Shown here: one piece after another, positions 21,701-29,471 of the stretch | How positions within the stretch are numbered: position 1 is the first letter of the stretch | Layout of the letters: every line of letters starts with the position of its first letter | Assembly (NCBI GenBank): GCA_019649035.1 | Contig: BMAT01007478.1 | Location: forward strand, 44,402 to 74,028 | DNA length: 29,627 bases | Direction of reading: 5' to 3' | From: Elysia marginata | Taxonomy: Eukaryota > Mollusca > Gastropoda > Plakobranchidae | Notes under the pieces: model-generated | Told to the model about the DNA's origin: nothing | The model's input: only the letters and a program-made list of their open reading frames with translations | The model's database searches: none | Made by a program: the position numbers and the translations under genes

Positions 21701-24700
21701 AAGTGTGTATTGTTTGTTTTACTTTCAAAGATGGGATGTAAGGTGGGAGGAAAAAAAAGAAATATCCAACAAACATTATTTAAAAAATGAAGTGCAAAGT
21801 GCAGGGCAAGGCACAAATTAAAATAAGTTTAAAATATTGCTATGCGCACATATAATACAAATTGAAAAGTTTGACCAATGCATGGTATTAAAAGTAAATT
21901 AAAGATATTCTGCCGTTTGCATAAAACATTCACAAGTATTCTATTTAAAAAAATTTTCTCTTGCTTAATCGATCCATTAACCTGACACATTTATATTTAT
22001 TTCATGCCAGAAAGCAAAAAGCGAATTGTGCAAATGTAACTTTACTTTTTTTAATGATTCAAAAGTACAGTAAGATTCTACATTTACATGTATATATATC
22101 TTTAATACCCACAACCAAGTAAACATATTTTTGTTTCCTAGTTTTAACTCATCAACGGTATCACATTACATACATAAAGTTGTAAAGGGAGAAATGGTCT
22201 GAAAGGAAACTTTAAAAAAAAGTATGATGGACATAAAGAGTGGTCCATGATTCCTAGGATGCTCTTCTAAACTCTCTAAAAAAAAAAACTGATCAAATTT
22301 ACAAAGCTTTAAAAAATTTAGTGTAAAAGTTTTTTGCAGGTATTTTGGACTCATTTAAAAGGTGTGTTTAAAAAAATACATTGTGCATTAATACAACATA
22401 CGTTTTTAAGCTGTTGTTATATGGACATAGAGCTGATGTCATCTTTCAGTGATTTTTTCTTTGTTCCAAAACTCTAAAATATGTTACCATTACAAGAGCA
22501 ACAACAGTAGCGTTCTATTTTATCACTACTGATAAATAAGTAATTACTTCTCAATTTTTAACAGACTCATAATTTATATCAAAAGACAATTTTAACAAAA
22601 AAAAAATAATGGAAGATGAAGAGGAGGTGCTATTGAATTCACCATTTAATGTAAATGGTGTTTCGCAACCTGCATTTTCTTGAGCTTTTATTTTTTATGT
22701 AGTAAAGGGATGCCACTAAAAATGACTGAAAATCTTGGGGCTACATTCCTGCATATACAAAAGTGTAATTTCGAGGCAATTAATTGTTATTGTTCAAGGT
22801 TAATTTGGGCTTGAAGAAAAAAAAAGAAAATAACTGAAAAATGGCATCTTTATTATTAGAGTTCTTGAATTCTAGATCACTGTAAATGAAATCAGCAAAA
22901 TTTAAAGTTTCTTAAAAATGACTCATCAAGTTTTCATCTATCAATTTTAAACATGGGTTTTATAATAAGAAATTACTTTCTCTATCAACGATTCAATTCA
23001 GAAACCTTGTCAAAAATTGGTTTACTTGTTATTTTTTTTTACTTTCAGCTCTTCCACAGCAAATGTGTTTATTTAATCCCATGCTTTTTCGCAAATTTGA
23101 ATTTTCCATCTTATTTGGAAAAGTTTAGGGGATCCTCTGGGGGAAAACATGTGAAGACCACACAAGGAAAAAGACAGCTGTCACACATTGTTATACTTTT
23201 TAACATTTGTGACCTAAATCCCAAAAACCTAATTGAAGTCACACCGTCCCATTCTTTATTTTTTTTATTTTATACACTACATTAATCCCTTTCAGGAAAC
23301 TTGAGCAGCGCCACTCATGCCCCTACAGACCAGTACATTTGAAGGCCACTTTTAACCCATATGCAGGGTGCTGCAGGCACATATCACAAATTCAAGAATT
23401 GCCTGTAGCTAGGTACCAATTTTACAGGTGGATGGACCAGGGAATGTTAGGGTAAATTGCTATCCCAAGGCAATTGCAACATGGCAGGGCCGAGAATCAA
23501 ACCCAGGACCTCTAGATCTCAAATCCATTATGCTAATCACTGTGCCACGTTACCCCTTCAGCTATAGGCAATTTCTCAGTTACGAACTCCTACAAATCAA
23601 TCAAATCGCCTCGCTTGCTTGAAAATTCATTTAATAAATAATAACTTTTAAAGATAAATGCATTCTATCTTTGCATAAAGTTGCTGGAGTTTTATGCTTT
23701 CTGGTCAGATATAATACTAAAAAATTGAAAATATCCGACTTAAGCTAGTTTTTGGGGATTGGGGTCACATTTTTTCTTGTTGTTTTTCAAATCTATGTGA
23801 AAGATGGATGGATGATTTTTAATCACATCTCACAGGATAAAAATCAAGGTCTCTAATTTTCAAGGCTTAAAAATAATAGTACCTGGCATTTGACTTATTA
23901 AGACTGGCCCTAAAACAAATTAATCTTTGTATTAAAAAAGAGACAATGCTGGAATGTAAAGAGGCCTACAGACTATAACGATAAATCTATTTGAGCAGGT
24001 ATTTTGTGGGTTGGGGTTGCATCTCATGACCAGCAATCAAAATGTGACAGCTATACTTCTCCTTAACTTTGCAGGTCTTTGGTAGCAGTAAAGCAGTGGA
24101 TAAGCAAAAAAGGAAAATTCCTTGAAAATAAATTTTTACTCTTAAAAAAAAAAGAACAGAAAGATAGAAATAGACCTGAAATGCATAATCCCAGACAAAC
24201 ACTTCACCTTGTTTAAGAAACCAAATCATATACTGGGCGATGACATAGAAAGCAGACCAAAACCTACACAAAATTAATATTAAAGGAAACCTCTTCATTC
24301 AAATCTTTCGCAAATTGACAAAAACATGAAATAAAGAGGACTTAGATTTGTACACTAGGAATCAATTTTTTTCACTCAAATTTTTTTGCTCTAAAGTATA
24401 AGCAGCTCTCAAAGGCCTTTGCAACAAACATAAACACAGAAACCTGTGGGGCAAACACACCTCTGCATCACTTCTGGGATAAAAATTTTGCTCAGTGACT
24501 GTTAGTCATAAGCCTTTCATATTTTGGAGAAGTGAAGCTAATGGGTAACGAAAGATAAAATATCTATAAGATGCATAAATATGTAAACTTCACTTTAAGA
24601 GAATAAGACTTCATTAACTTTATTTTAGATTAGGAGTTTAAGTCCAATAAATCTAAAGAGAAATATAAACTCATACCTAGAAAGCTTCAAATAATGAGAA

Positions 24701-27700
24701 TTTGAAATTAAAAACTTTGTTTGAGAGGTTTCCACTGTAAAAGCAAAGCAAAAAGGCAATATTAAATTTTAGTTTTCCAGGTATTGCATTAATATTAAAC
24801 TTGAGGAGGGTTGAAACTTGAAAAACCAAATTTGCTGATATTATCTTTTTAAAAGCATCACACATTCTCAAGATAAAGTATAGTGTTTTTACTCTGAATT
24901 CTTTCAACCATCTACAGAAGTGCACTGTTGTATCAGACGAGTATTTTGGTCTTTTTTCCTCTTATCCCACAGTGCACTCTCTTTAAACAATACTGCCACA
25001 TTTCAAGTGCAATGGACTGTACAAAAAAAAGGAAAAGGGTTTGAGAGAATAAAATTTTAAGATGGAATACTTAGGCTCCATGTATACTGAAAAAGAGACA
25101 CACATGTTATTATTTGGGAAACAGACAAAACGAACTTTATTTTGCCATTCCATTCTTTCATCTTATTGACACAAATAGTATAGCTTTAGGCTTATTCAAA
25201 ACTAATAAAAAAACAAAAAGTACTACTTTTGTTCATTTTTTTACCTTTCCCTGGTGTTAAAATGTTTTGTATGAAAAACACTTGCTCCAAATTTTTGCAC
25301 AAGCCTTATTAGCTTTCTTGCTTTAGTACAGTAAAGAAAGTTGTTGTTCGTTTGATTTTTTAAAAAAGATTTAAATAAAAGGACTATCTTTAAATATTTT
25401 TTTTAAAAATACCAAACTATTTAATGGCTACAACCATAATAAGCACAAAGGTTTAGCATTCTTAATCACCTTCTGTTTCAGGTTTGCTATTCTTTTAGCA
25501 CTGGCAGGTTCATCATCAATGTTCGTCTCCTCTTCTTCTTCTTGTTGTTCTTGAGTTAAGACAATGTTATTATTGGTTGTTCCACTGCTGGAATGATCCT
25601 CAGGGGGTACCAAATCAGGAGGTATTGGGGAAGACTGGCTCCTGAACCTGCTCTTTAACTTCTGTTCATCCATTTGAGCCATTGCCTAGGAGTTTGATAA
25701 AAAAAAGAAGCAAAAACAAAAGTTTCGTCATGAAAATCTCGCACTAAATCTACATAATAACTTACCCAATGATTAGGATATAATTTATTGAACTGTTGTT
25801 TTTTTTTTTTTTCCTTTCAATATTGGTTAAAAGAAATACAATAAATAAAAAGATACTAAAAACCAATTCTATGTGACACAAATAATGACCTGAAAGGAAA
25901 TGCAGTCAAAAACGGTTGCAGGGGACAAAAACACCAGGAAACGTATTCGGTTGAAAAATCTGCAGAGTTACATCCCTTCCATATCATAAACAACAAGATT
26001 TGTGAACTGTAAAATTTATTCTTTACAACAAGATTTTTATACCAATTAATTTCATTTCAATAATGACAAAAATTAACAGTACACCTTTTCTCTTTTTCTT
26101 TTTTTTAACATCCCAGTCAACTTCAAGGTTATGTCAGAAATGGCACTTGGGACAATTGAAAGCGTGCTGCCACACTGTGATGTAAGGAGCGCTTGCACAC
26201 ACCACATCCAGTCAAATTATCCTGACACCTGACCGACCACATTTAGCACTAAATCCATAATGCCAGACACTAGGCGGATCAGCTGCTAAAACCAATTTTA
26301 AAGTCCTTGGTTTGAATCAGCCCGGGATCGAACCTCGCACCTCCCGATCTCTGAGCAAATATTTTACCGCTAGGCCACAGAGCCGGTTAACTGTACACCA
26401 CAAGATATTAATTTTGAACAAATATATAAAACTAGAGCTAAAAATCTGTACCTATTACCCTCTACAAGTTCAATAAAAATGTAGGTATATTATTTATATT
26501 GATATCTACAAAACTTTTAATAGATCAGTTACTATGCATCATTAATTAAACCAAAATATAGTTGCAAAGAAAACACCACCCAGGAAAAAATATTGATCAT
26601 ATGATATACAACTTATAAGTTCTCCAAAAATAAACTAAACAGAATGTACCTATTGCAGTTGAATAATTAGAGAGGTGCATAGTTTTAATAAAGGCTATTT
26701 TCAGGTTACAAAATGCTTATCCTTTTTATCAAGTGAATATTATTATTCAAGTTGACCAAAAAAGTGGATGTGTATAAACTGTTACAATAATGAGTCTCAA
26801 CACATGATTAATTTTATACATATATTCGTTCTTTTTCTTTCCACCTTTTCCTTTCTTGAGGCTTAAATATAACATTGATTGAAATTATATATAATAATTT
26901 CCTTCCCTTTTCATTGAAAAAGTTTCAAGAATTAGATGGAATGCTAGAAAACTGATTTGGTTTTCATCCTTATCTACACAAAAAAGACTGGATATTTCCA
27001 TGGCAAACGAGTTGGAGAAATTTCTTCACCTGGTCCAAGTCAGTGACAACCAAGGCTTTAGGAGACGTTGGCGAGGGAGCTGCCACTTCAGATACACTAG
27101 CACCCTGATCAGAGTTCTGTCGAGGCCGCCTCATTCTCGGGTGTCCTCGCCTTATCTCTGGGGAAGGTGTGGTTTCGCGACACATGAGACTGTTGACTGG
27201 TCCAATACTGTTCTGAGATTTGTTGAGGTTGTCCTCTACAGGTTCGCAAGAAATGGGTGGCATTTCTTCTGAAAAGCAAGTATAAAAAAAAACTAATTAA
27301 AAAAAGGATATGCATATTATGAGAATGGTGATGCGCAATGTATGTGATGTTGTATGATTAAAAGTTTTTTTACCAAAGAAAACTGCATGAGCTACTTTTC
27401 TGACAATCTTCTAAGCAGATAGAAAAATAAAAATAAGGAAAACTCCATTTAACTAAAGACTCCTTTTAAACAATTTTTTGCCTCAGGAAACAGGAAATTG
27501 CCCCTAGTTTTTTGTTCATTTATTCTTTTAAAAATCATCAATTTACAAGAGCAGCAGTTTAAAGCTTTTTGCACAACACCAACAAATTAAGCGATGTAAC
27601 CTTTCAAGATTTATTTATTTTATATCGACAATAAAGTTCTTTCTTCTTTTTATATGGTATATGCTCAGTTTACACAATTATTTACAAAATATATTACACT

Positions 27701-28586
27701 AAAAGTAAAACATCAAAAATTTTTTTTTAATCTCTAGAAAGGCCACAATCAAAAACACTTTCCACAAGTTATTGCCAGAACTGTGTCAAGCCCATTTCCT
27801 TATTTTCTCAATCAAATATATTGTGATAATATTATTATTAATATTATCAACAAACCTAATTGTAAGTAATGTAACCCGAATTCATGATATTTAAACAGAT
27901 TTAAGCAGTGGTCCATGAAACTTTATCTTAACAGAATTCTAGTATAACTGTATATGCATCAATTTTTTACAGAAATATTATGAATTACCTTGATTAAGAG
28001 ATATGAATGAATCAAAAACTTGGTCATTTGAATTTGTTGATAAGGGCTCAGAGGGTGAACAAGTACGGTAGGATGTAGGCAAGGGTGGGACTGGAGGGGG
28101 AGGTGGAGATTCTGATCGTACAACATCTTGTAAATCTGTTGACAATGGTTGGATTGTGGGCAAGGGTATCTGTGCAACAGGCCTCAATGCTGGGTCCAGT
28201 GATGAATCTGTACTGGTGGGATGTTGGTCATTTGAATTTATTGTTAATGTTTCTATATGCGGTAGAGGATCAGATGTTTCTACTTTTCCTGATGGAGAAC
28301 GTAGTGGTTCCCTGAGGAGAGTTGGTGCTTCTGAGTTTGTCTTTAATGGATCTGAATTTGATGAAGCTAGTGTTGTGGATGTTAATGTTTCTGATTTGGT
28401 TGACGATGAACGCTGCGGCTCTCTAAGAAGAGTTGGTGACTGTAAATAAGATGGGTTTGGTTCCGTTTGCTCTGTAATATGTTGAGGCGGTGGATAGATT
28501 AACACAGGAGATGGCGACCTACTGCCTCTGGCTCTCACACATGATCTTTTCAGGTCTTGATCTTGTATTTGTGTTGAATCTGCCAT
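6686..28586 (-). CDS. Spliced gene of unrecognised family, predicted 566-aa protein in nine exons
   Basis: Minus-strand gene assembled from splice signals and phase: 28586-27989, 27268-27030, 25685-25470, 20560-20359, 19655-19486, 13239-13123, 7166-7108, 7030-6965, 6719-6686. Exon-end phases are 1, 0, 0, 1, 0, 0, 2, 2, then stop, and every following exon supplies the matching bases. The total of 1701 nt is 567 codons including TGA. The protein has a Ser/Thr/Pro-rich N-terminal half (1-280), a proline run at 161-170, an acidic stretch around 324-338, a basic RRRR around 380-383, a compact hydrophobic/helical segment around 397-465, and a Lys/Arg/Gln-rich segment around 494-514. No signal peptide or membrane segment is evident, so a cytoplasmic or nuclear protein is inferred. 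I do not recognise the family and assign no function. Exons 1-5 are solid, 6-8 moderate, 9 tentative. Extra small exons in the long introns cannot be excluded. Confidence 0.7.
6965..7030 (-). CDS. Exon 8: 66-nt small exon
   Basis: The acceptor cataactcctgtag lies above 7030 and the donor GAG|GTGATT below 6965. The first base completes a Ser codon with the AG from exon 7. Then 21 codons are open (LSLIRPNEILRDKTRYMSFS and a Lys), followed by AG in phase 2. All stops are absent in the one frame demanded by exon 7, while the other frames are blocked. That supports the call despite the short length. Confidence 0.5.
7108..7166 (-). CDS. Exon 7: 59-nt small exon
   Basis: A good acceptor (cctttaatcttggttctag) above 7166 and a donor TAG|GTAAAG below 7108. 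It begins in phase 0, as required by exon 6, and encodes 19 residues (VFEAQSMNGRLVNEYLVLR, about 515-533) plus two bases. The residue pattern looks amphipathic and continues the charged helix of exon 6. The local base composition is richer than its surroundings. It is separated from exon 8 by a 77-nt intron, far shorter than the other introns of the gene. Confidence 0.55.
7670..7750. repeat. T/G-rich low-complexity tract
   Basis: Imperfect (TTTG)n followed by T-rich sequence. Confidence 0.85.
8290..9000. repeat. Degenerate array of AACTAACC / ACCAACGAA motifs
   Basis: Related phrases recur irregularly: agactggccaactaacc (about 8293), ctaactaaccaatta (8333), aagactgaccaacgaat (8772), taccaactaacct (8876) and aagactgaccaacgaacc (8951). 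The array is interrupted by the SINE at 8506-8755. It is too diverged to define a unit length. Confidence 0.4.
8506..8755 (-). mobile_element. tRNA-derived SINE, family C
   Basis: On the minus strand the tRNA-like head (8752-8681) has an A box TGGCGCAATCGGT and a B box GGTTCGGTCC with normal spacing. A body then runs to about 8506. The sequence differs from families A and B. It is a retroposed element, not a functional tRNA, because no matching acceptor stem follows the T-arm. Confidence 0.75.
9720..9840. repeat. (TC)n and (TATC)n compound microsatellite
   Basis: A CT run from about 9720 to 9761 grades into TATC repeats and further CT units, ending directly at the edge of the mariner remnant. 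Confidence 0.93.
9846..10778 (+). mobile_element. Decayed mariner-type DNA transposon
   Basis: The left end (cgaggggcatcccaaaagta) is a typical mariner terminal inverted repeat. The right end is degraded (ttttatgatgcc near 10767-10778). In between, plus-strand fragments of a transposase with a helix-turn-helix and DDD catalytic core are readable, but the first half is largely missing. An intact element is about 1.3 kb, so this copy is internally deleted and dead. It lies in the intron between exons 6 and 7 of the minus-strand gene. Confidence 0.85.
10172..10621 (+). pseudogene. Mariner transposase remnant
   Basis: Plus-strand pieces in order: TVAAIDELIKQ (10175-10209), EIAETFEI (about 10230), a WETLHPLESRQ-like piece, then a longer stretch from 10373 to 10621. 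That stretch has the second catalytic Asp context (FQHDKATPHTARLLFSW), an SDYTLFGHLKRY motif around the third Asp, and the C-terminal KVKRWFAKLDSS. One in-frame stop lies after WKVLPK, there is at least one frameshift before 10230, and the first catalytic Asp region is absent. Minus-strand frames here are shadows. Confidence 0.85.
13123..13239 (-). CDS. Exon 6: Lys/Arg/Gln-rich, probably coiled-coil
   Basis: A 117-nt symmetric phase 0-0 exon (39 codons, residues 476-514) with a consensus donor GAG|GTAAGG and an acceptor ending gttcatgtag. The frame is open throughout. The first part (RRSSQRIVRTMCVNDGVMFL) is mixed and hydrophobic, and could finish the compact unit of exon 5. The second part is almost purely charged and polar (RKRKRQQRQE, then a Gln run and EKE), typical of a coiled coil or long single helix. 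The segment is too short to stand out as an ORF; splice signals, phase and composition support it. The acceptor's pyrimidine tract is modest, and 6.2 kb of intron separates it from exon 5. Confidence 0.65.
13908..14013 (+). CDS. Candidate nested plus-strand exon a
   Basis: An open segment of 35 codons plus one leading base. The donor AAC|GTGAGT is consensus; the acceptor (ttgacacaaacag) is weak. The product includes LAKDMVAAAYVPYPSSRCQ and then MASHDKQQHPSN; the codons GTC GCC GCT GCC and local GC near 50 percent contrast with the AT-rich surroundings. It ends in phase 0, matching the next candidate exon. The ATG inside (GATATGG) could alternatively be a start. The minus strand is also open here but reads as CA-repeat translation. 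It lies in the intron between exons 5 and 6 of the minus-strand gene. The family is not recognised. Confidence 0.33.
14099..14175 (+). CDS. Candidate nested plus-strand exon b
   Basis: Begins after gttagttag (poor pyrimidine tract) and ends at the strong donor ACAGG|GTGAGT. It encodes 25 codons (RPLQSNTDNFANANYMVSTV, then DGGDT) plus two bases, in the phase left by the upstream candidate 85 nt away. The residues look protein-like, but the intron between the two candidates is a CA-rich microsatellite. The opposite strand is open too (14111 up to the gap), so the coding strand is not certain. I infer rather than see a gene here. Confidence 0.33.
14332..14838. other. Assembly gap (N)
   Basis: 507 Ns bordered on both sides by C runs and on the right by (AC)n, so the gap most likely reflects unresolved simple repeats. 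Open frames that cross it have no meaning. Confidence 0.99.
14839..14872. repeat. Poly(C) plus (AC)n at the gap edge
   Basis: Eleven C followed by gtg and an (AC)n run of about ten units. The tract also precedes the candidate acceptor at 14892. Confidence 0.95.
14893..14946 (+). CDS. Candidate nested plus-strand terminal exon c
   Basis: Follows an excellent acceptor (cacctccaccttgttattacag) just past the assembly gap. One base completes a Gly codon with the preceding candidate; the frame then reads TCVQSTHPKGDMVNLI and reaches a stop shortly after. I place the stop near 14945, but it could be as far as about 14983. The last intron would contain the gap, so this join needs transcript support. 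Confidence 0.27.
   Translation, partial: TCVQSTHPKGDMVNLIN
15406..15600 (+). repeat. Four-unit degenerate tandem repeat, about 50-bp period
   Basis: Units start at 15406, 15461, 15510 and 15559. Each opens with a variant of gtgnaagaccagatcataaa, followed by gttaaggtcaaa and a T/A-rich spacer ending aaatatt. Copies 2 and 3 are 49 bases, copy 1 is 55, and copy 4 is truncated. Confidence 0.8.
15939..16060 (+). mobile_element. Partial SINE, family B, copy 2
   Basis: From gccatgttgcaattgccttg to gagtggcgctgctc this matches, in opposite orientation, the body of the element at 23304-23562. It lacks the tRNA-like head and has an internal deletion of roughly 60 bases between gctacaggc and ttcaaatgtact. 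Confidence 0.8.
16130..16315. mobile_element. Possible MITE
   Basis: Contains recurring 'aagacc...' and 'ggtcttcgtttaggggttct' motifs and ends in tactgtatt, a style common in short non-autonomous DNA elements of marine invertebrates. The termini are not defined, so the call is weak. Confidence 0.3.
16305..17660 (+). repeat. Diverged direct duplication (about 0.9-1 kb offset)
   Basis: Two blocks recur in order: attctacaaatgctcatttt with gaatgcatgaaattattatt (about 16309-16355), matched by attctgcaaatgcttttggc with gaatgcatgatattattatt (17290-17335); and aaaatactcttctgcatagg ... ttctattactt (16693-16738), matched by aaaataccctgttgcatagc ... ttctattacta (17589-17640). Spacing differs between copies (about 384 versus 300 bases). 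Confidence 0.65.
17054..17110 (+). repeat. Two-copy 30-bp tandem repeat
   Basis: Two adjacent copies of acaaaaagagaaggtccatgc and its variant acaaaaagaaaaggcccatgc. Confidence 0.7.
17665..19485 (-). other. Part of the intron between exons 5 and 6, no gene seen
   Basis: AT-rich. The minus frames at 17754, 18327 and 18631 are hydrophobic or AT-driven and lack consistent splice signals. Confidence 0.5.
19486..19655 (-). CDS. Exon 5: compact, probably helical segment
   Basis: The acceptor (ctttctctttctctcacag) has a strong polypyrimidine tract and the donor is consensus (AAG|GTAAGA). The 170 nt supply two bases of the split Gly codon plus 56 codons, ending in phase 0. The product (residues about 420-475) begins EALATWLCSEF and contains HDFRMLVFQVCTHLLSLGIL. 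It is rich in Leu, aromatic and Cys residues with a pattern fitting two or three packed helices, unlike the disordered flanks. Together with the end of exon 4 it is the only part that looks like a conserved globular domain. It faintly recalls helical folds such as DEP or formin regulatory regions, but I cannot make a family call. Confidence 0.88.
19658..20090 (-). promoter_or_regulatory. Polypyrimidine-rich intron upstream of exon 5
   Basis: On the transcript strand the intron between exons 4 and 5 holds a long CT-rich region (20090-19835) and a second CT tract directly at the exon-5 acceptor (19680-19658). Such tracts bind polypyrimidine-tract proteins in other animals, so a role in splicing of exon 5 is possible (inference). 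The frames over 60 codons here are only translations of this tract. Confidence 0.4.
20359..20560 (-). CDS. Exon 4: basic linker and start of the compact segment
   Basis: The acceptor ctttcgatgacag lies above 20560 and the donor GATG|GTAAAC below 20359. It encodes residues 352-418 plus one base of a Gly codon. The first half is a Thr/Ala/Ser-rich linker followed by a basic cluster (RQRRRRSER), a possible nuclear-localisation or membrane-contact patch (inference). The second half (TFDEALKMPSVHPAEIDLRN, then LQEFDG) looks folded and runs directly into exon 5. The exon-3 junction is phase 0 on both sides, but 4.9 kb of intron separates them, so a further symmetric exon there cannot be ruled out. 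Confidence 0.83.
21190..21480. repeat. Degenerate ATC/ATT trinucleotide-rich tract
   Basis: Many catcatt, attatt and ctacta units without a regular long run; an eroded microsatellite in the intron between exons 3 and 4. Confidence 0.6.
23304..23562 (-). mobile_element. tRNA-derived SINE, family B, copy 1
   Basis: The minus-strand head begins near 23557 with an A-box-like GTGGCACAGTGATTAGCATAA and a B-box-like GGTTTGATTCTC near 23505-23493. The body runs to gagtggcgctgctc at 23304. The body is shared with 15939-16060. It lies in the intron between exons 3 and 4, in the same orientation as the gene. Confidence 0.82.
25470..25685 (-). CDS. Exon 3: acidic, Glu/Gln-rich segment
   Basis: A 216-nt symmetric (phase 0-0) exon, 72 codons, residues 280-351. 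The acceptor is atcaaactcctag above 25685 and the donor is AAG|GTGATT below 25470. It holds two ATGs near its start and a proline-containing stretch (PIPPDLVPPED). It then has a Gln/Glu run (EQQEEEEE) around residues 325-333 and ends with a short basic helix-like segment (AKRIANLKQK). Because its length is divisible by three and its phase is symmetric, it could be skipped without a frameshift. The open frame continues past the donor for only 14 codons. Confidence 0.85.
26107..26387 (-). mobile_element. tRNA-derived SINE, family A, copy 2
   Basis: The same element as 2571-2878 in the same orientation, with an A-box-like TGGCCTAGCGGT and a B box GGTTCGATCCC (here cgggatcgaacc on the plus strand). 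It has a 5-base deletion relative to copy 1 in the gatctgatcagct segment, plus scattered substitutions. The (AACC)n tail is replaced by a T-rich border on the plus strand. It lies in the intron between exons 2 and 3. Confidence 0.85.
27030..27268 (-). CDS. Exon 2: polar, proline-containing linker
   Basis: The acceptor cttgcttttcag ends just above 27268 and the donor CAG|GTGAAG follows 27030. The exon contributes two bases that complete a Glu codon with the last base of exon 1, then 79 codons (residues about 200-279), ending in phase 0. The sequence is polar with basic patches (GHPRMRRPR) and Ser/Pro motifs such as SPTSPK, which could be proline-directed phosphorylation sites (inference). It ends with the more hydrophobic ALVVTDLDQ. 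An ATG lies early in the exon, so an alternative start is possible, but the phase-matched join to exon 1 argues for an internal exon. Confidence 0.85.
27989..28586 (-). CDS. Exon 1 (start codon): Ser/Thr/Pro-rich disordered N-terminus
   Basis: Encodes residues 1-199 plus the first base of codon 200. The ATG at 28586 sits in a good context (AAAATGG), and an in-frame TAG lies 18 bases upstream, so this is the likely initiator. That same TAG could be the end of a 3' splice site (ctttctag), giving a 5'UTR exon further upstream. The donor is CAAG|GTAATT just below 27989. The protein is rich in Ser, Thr and Pro, with a run PPPPPVPPLP at 161-170 that resembles an SH3, WW or profilin ligand (inference). 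It has an internal repeat: TLLREP at 52-57 and again at 89-94, each followed by a Ser-rich segment. NSNDQ occurs at 117-121 and 185-189. The segment is probably disordered. Confidence 0.85.
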
Positions 28587-29384
28587 TTTCGGAGGGTCAA
28601 GCTAGAAAGGTTTAAAGAAAATAAAGAAGGGCGTTACAAGAAAAAAAATTATTAATGATTCATTATTAGTATTAATACACAGCCCTTTTCAGTTCCTAAA
28701 GTTTGGGGAGATAGCTTGGAAAGGCCTGTAAGAGCAGTTTTTCTCCGGAGGTAAAAAAAACTTCAGCAATGGGACAGCAATAAATAAACTAAAAACTTTG
28801 TCACATAATTTACATGTATTAAATTTAAGACATAACTAAAAAACAAAAAAATATGTTTGTTTTTACTATGCTGCAATGATTTTGGAGATCAGCATACAAT
28901 TATAGCTCCAAAAAATTGCAAGCTTAATACTGGAAGGTTCATTTGATTAATTTGTAATTTCTTCCTTTAAGGACAAGTGCGGCATTCCTCTGAATAGGGG
29001 TATAGGGGTTAAGGCGTCCCATGGGCGATTTTTGGATTTTTTGAAATTATGAAAGTTTATCCTTTTCTCAACACAATGGCACCAGATTTTTCTTCCTCAG
29101 GCACCTATTATTTCATAATTTTGAAAATAAGGACTACGTCAAAATGCTATAAAGATATGTTATTTTAATAGGAAAAACAAAGCCTTCAGCGCATAGTTTA
29201 AGCTACCGCTTTTATTATAAACCCTAGCCTGCTATGTACTATGGGAACACTTTCCAAGTCTGCAATGTCAACACAAACATTGATTAGGGTAAAGGCCATT
29301 CAAAATCATGAAAATATTTTTCTATAGATAGTCTTTTCCTTGTTACTTTAAGCCTCTCAAAAAAGCTTTTGTCCTTGTTTTACA
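28587..29384. other. Upstream flank of the minus-strand gene
   Basis: Would hold the 5'UTR, a possible upstream intron or the promoter. I see no TATA box or CpG-rich promoter. The only splice-like signal is the ctttctag acceptor at about 28603, just above the start codon. Confidence 0.4.
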
Positions 29385-29471
29385 TATATCGATGGCAGGC
29401 ACATCAAACCTCTGTTGTGGCTTCTTTATCTATATTAACATCAGAGGTTTGATGTGCCTGCCATTGATATA
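29385..29471. repeat. Short hairpin, 30-bp arms
   Basis: The left arm 29385-29414 and right arm 29442-29471 are complementary except for one G-T pair (29391 and 29465), with a 27-base loop. Stem and total length (87 nt) are in the range of an animal pre-miRNA. It could equally be a MITE end, since the following sequence (gtcgatataagagaacgttgatataa) looks like a short DNA transposon repeat. Confidence 0.85.

Larger units (their letters stand above)
20561..25469 (-). other. Intron between exons 3 and 4
   Basis: 4.9 kb, containing the eroded trinucleotide tract and the family B SINE. No extra exon with the required symmetric phase was found by eye. A short open segment at 24181-24268 is discussed under rejected items. 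Confidence 0.5.

Noticed and set aside
24181-24268. Minus-strand open segment (FWSAFYVIAQYMIWFLKQGE..., ending VWDYAFQ) with an AG acceptor and CAG|GTCTAT donor, inside the exon 3-4 intron
   Set aside because: Its 88-nt length and phase would shift the frame between exons 3 and 4, and the donor is poor. It could be a chance frame or a poison exon, but the sequence alone does not support it.
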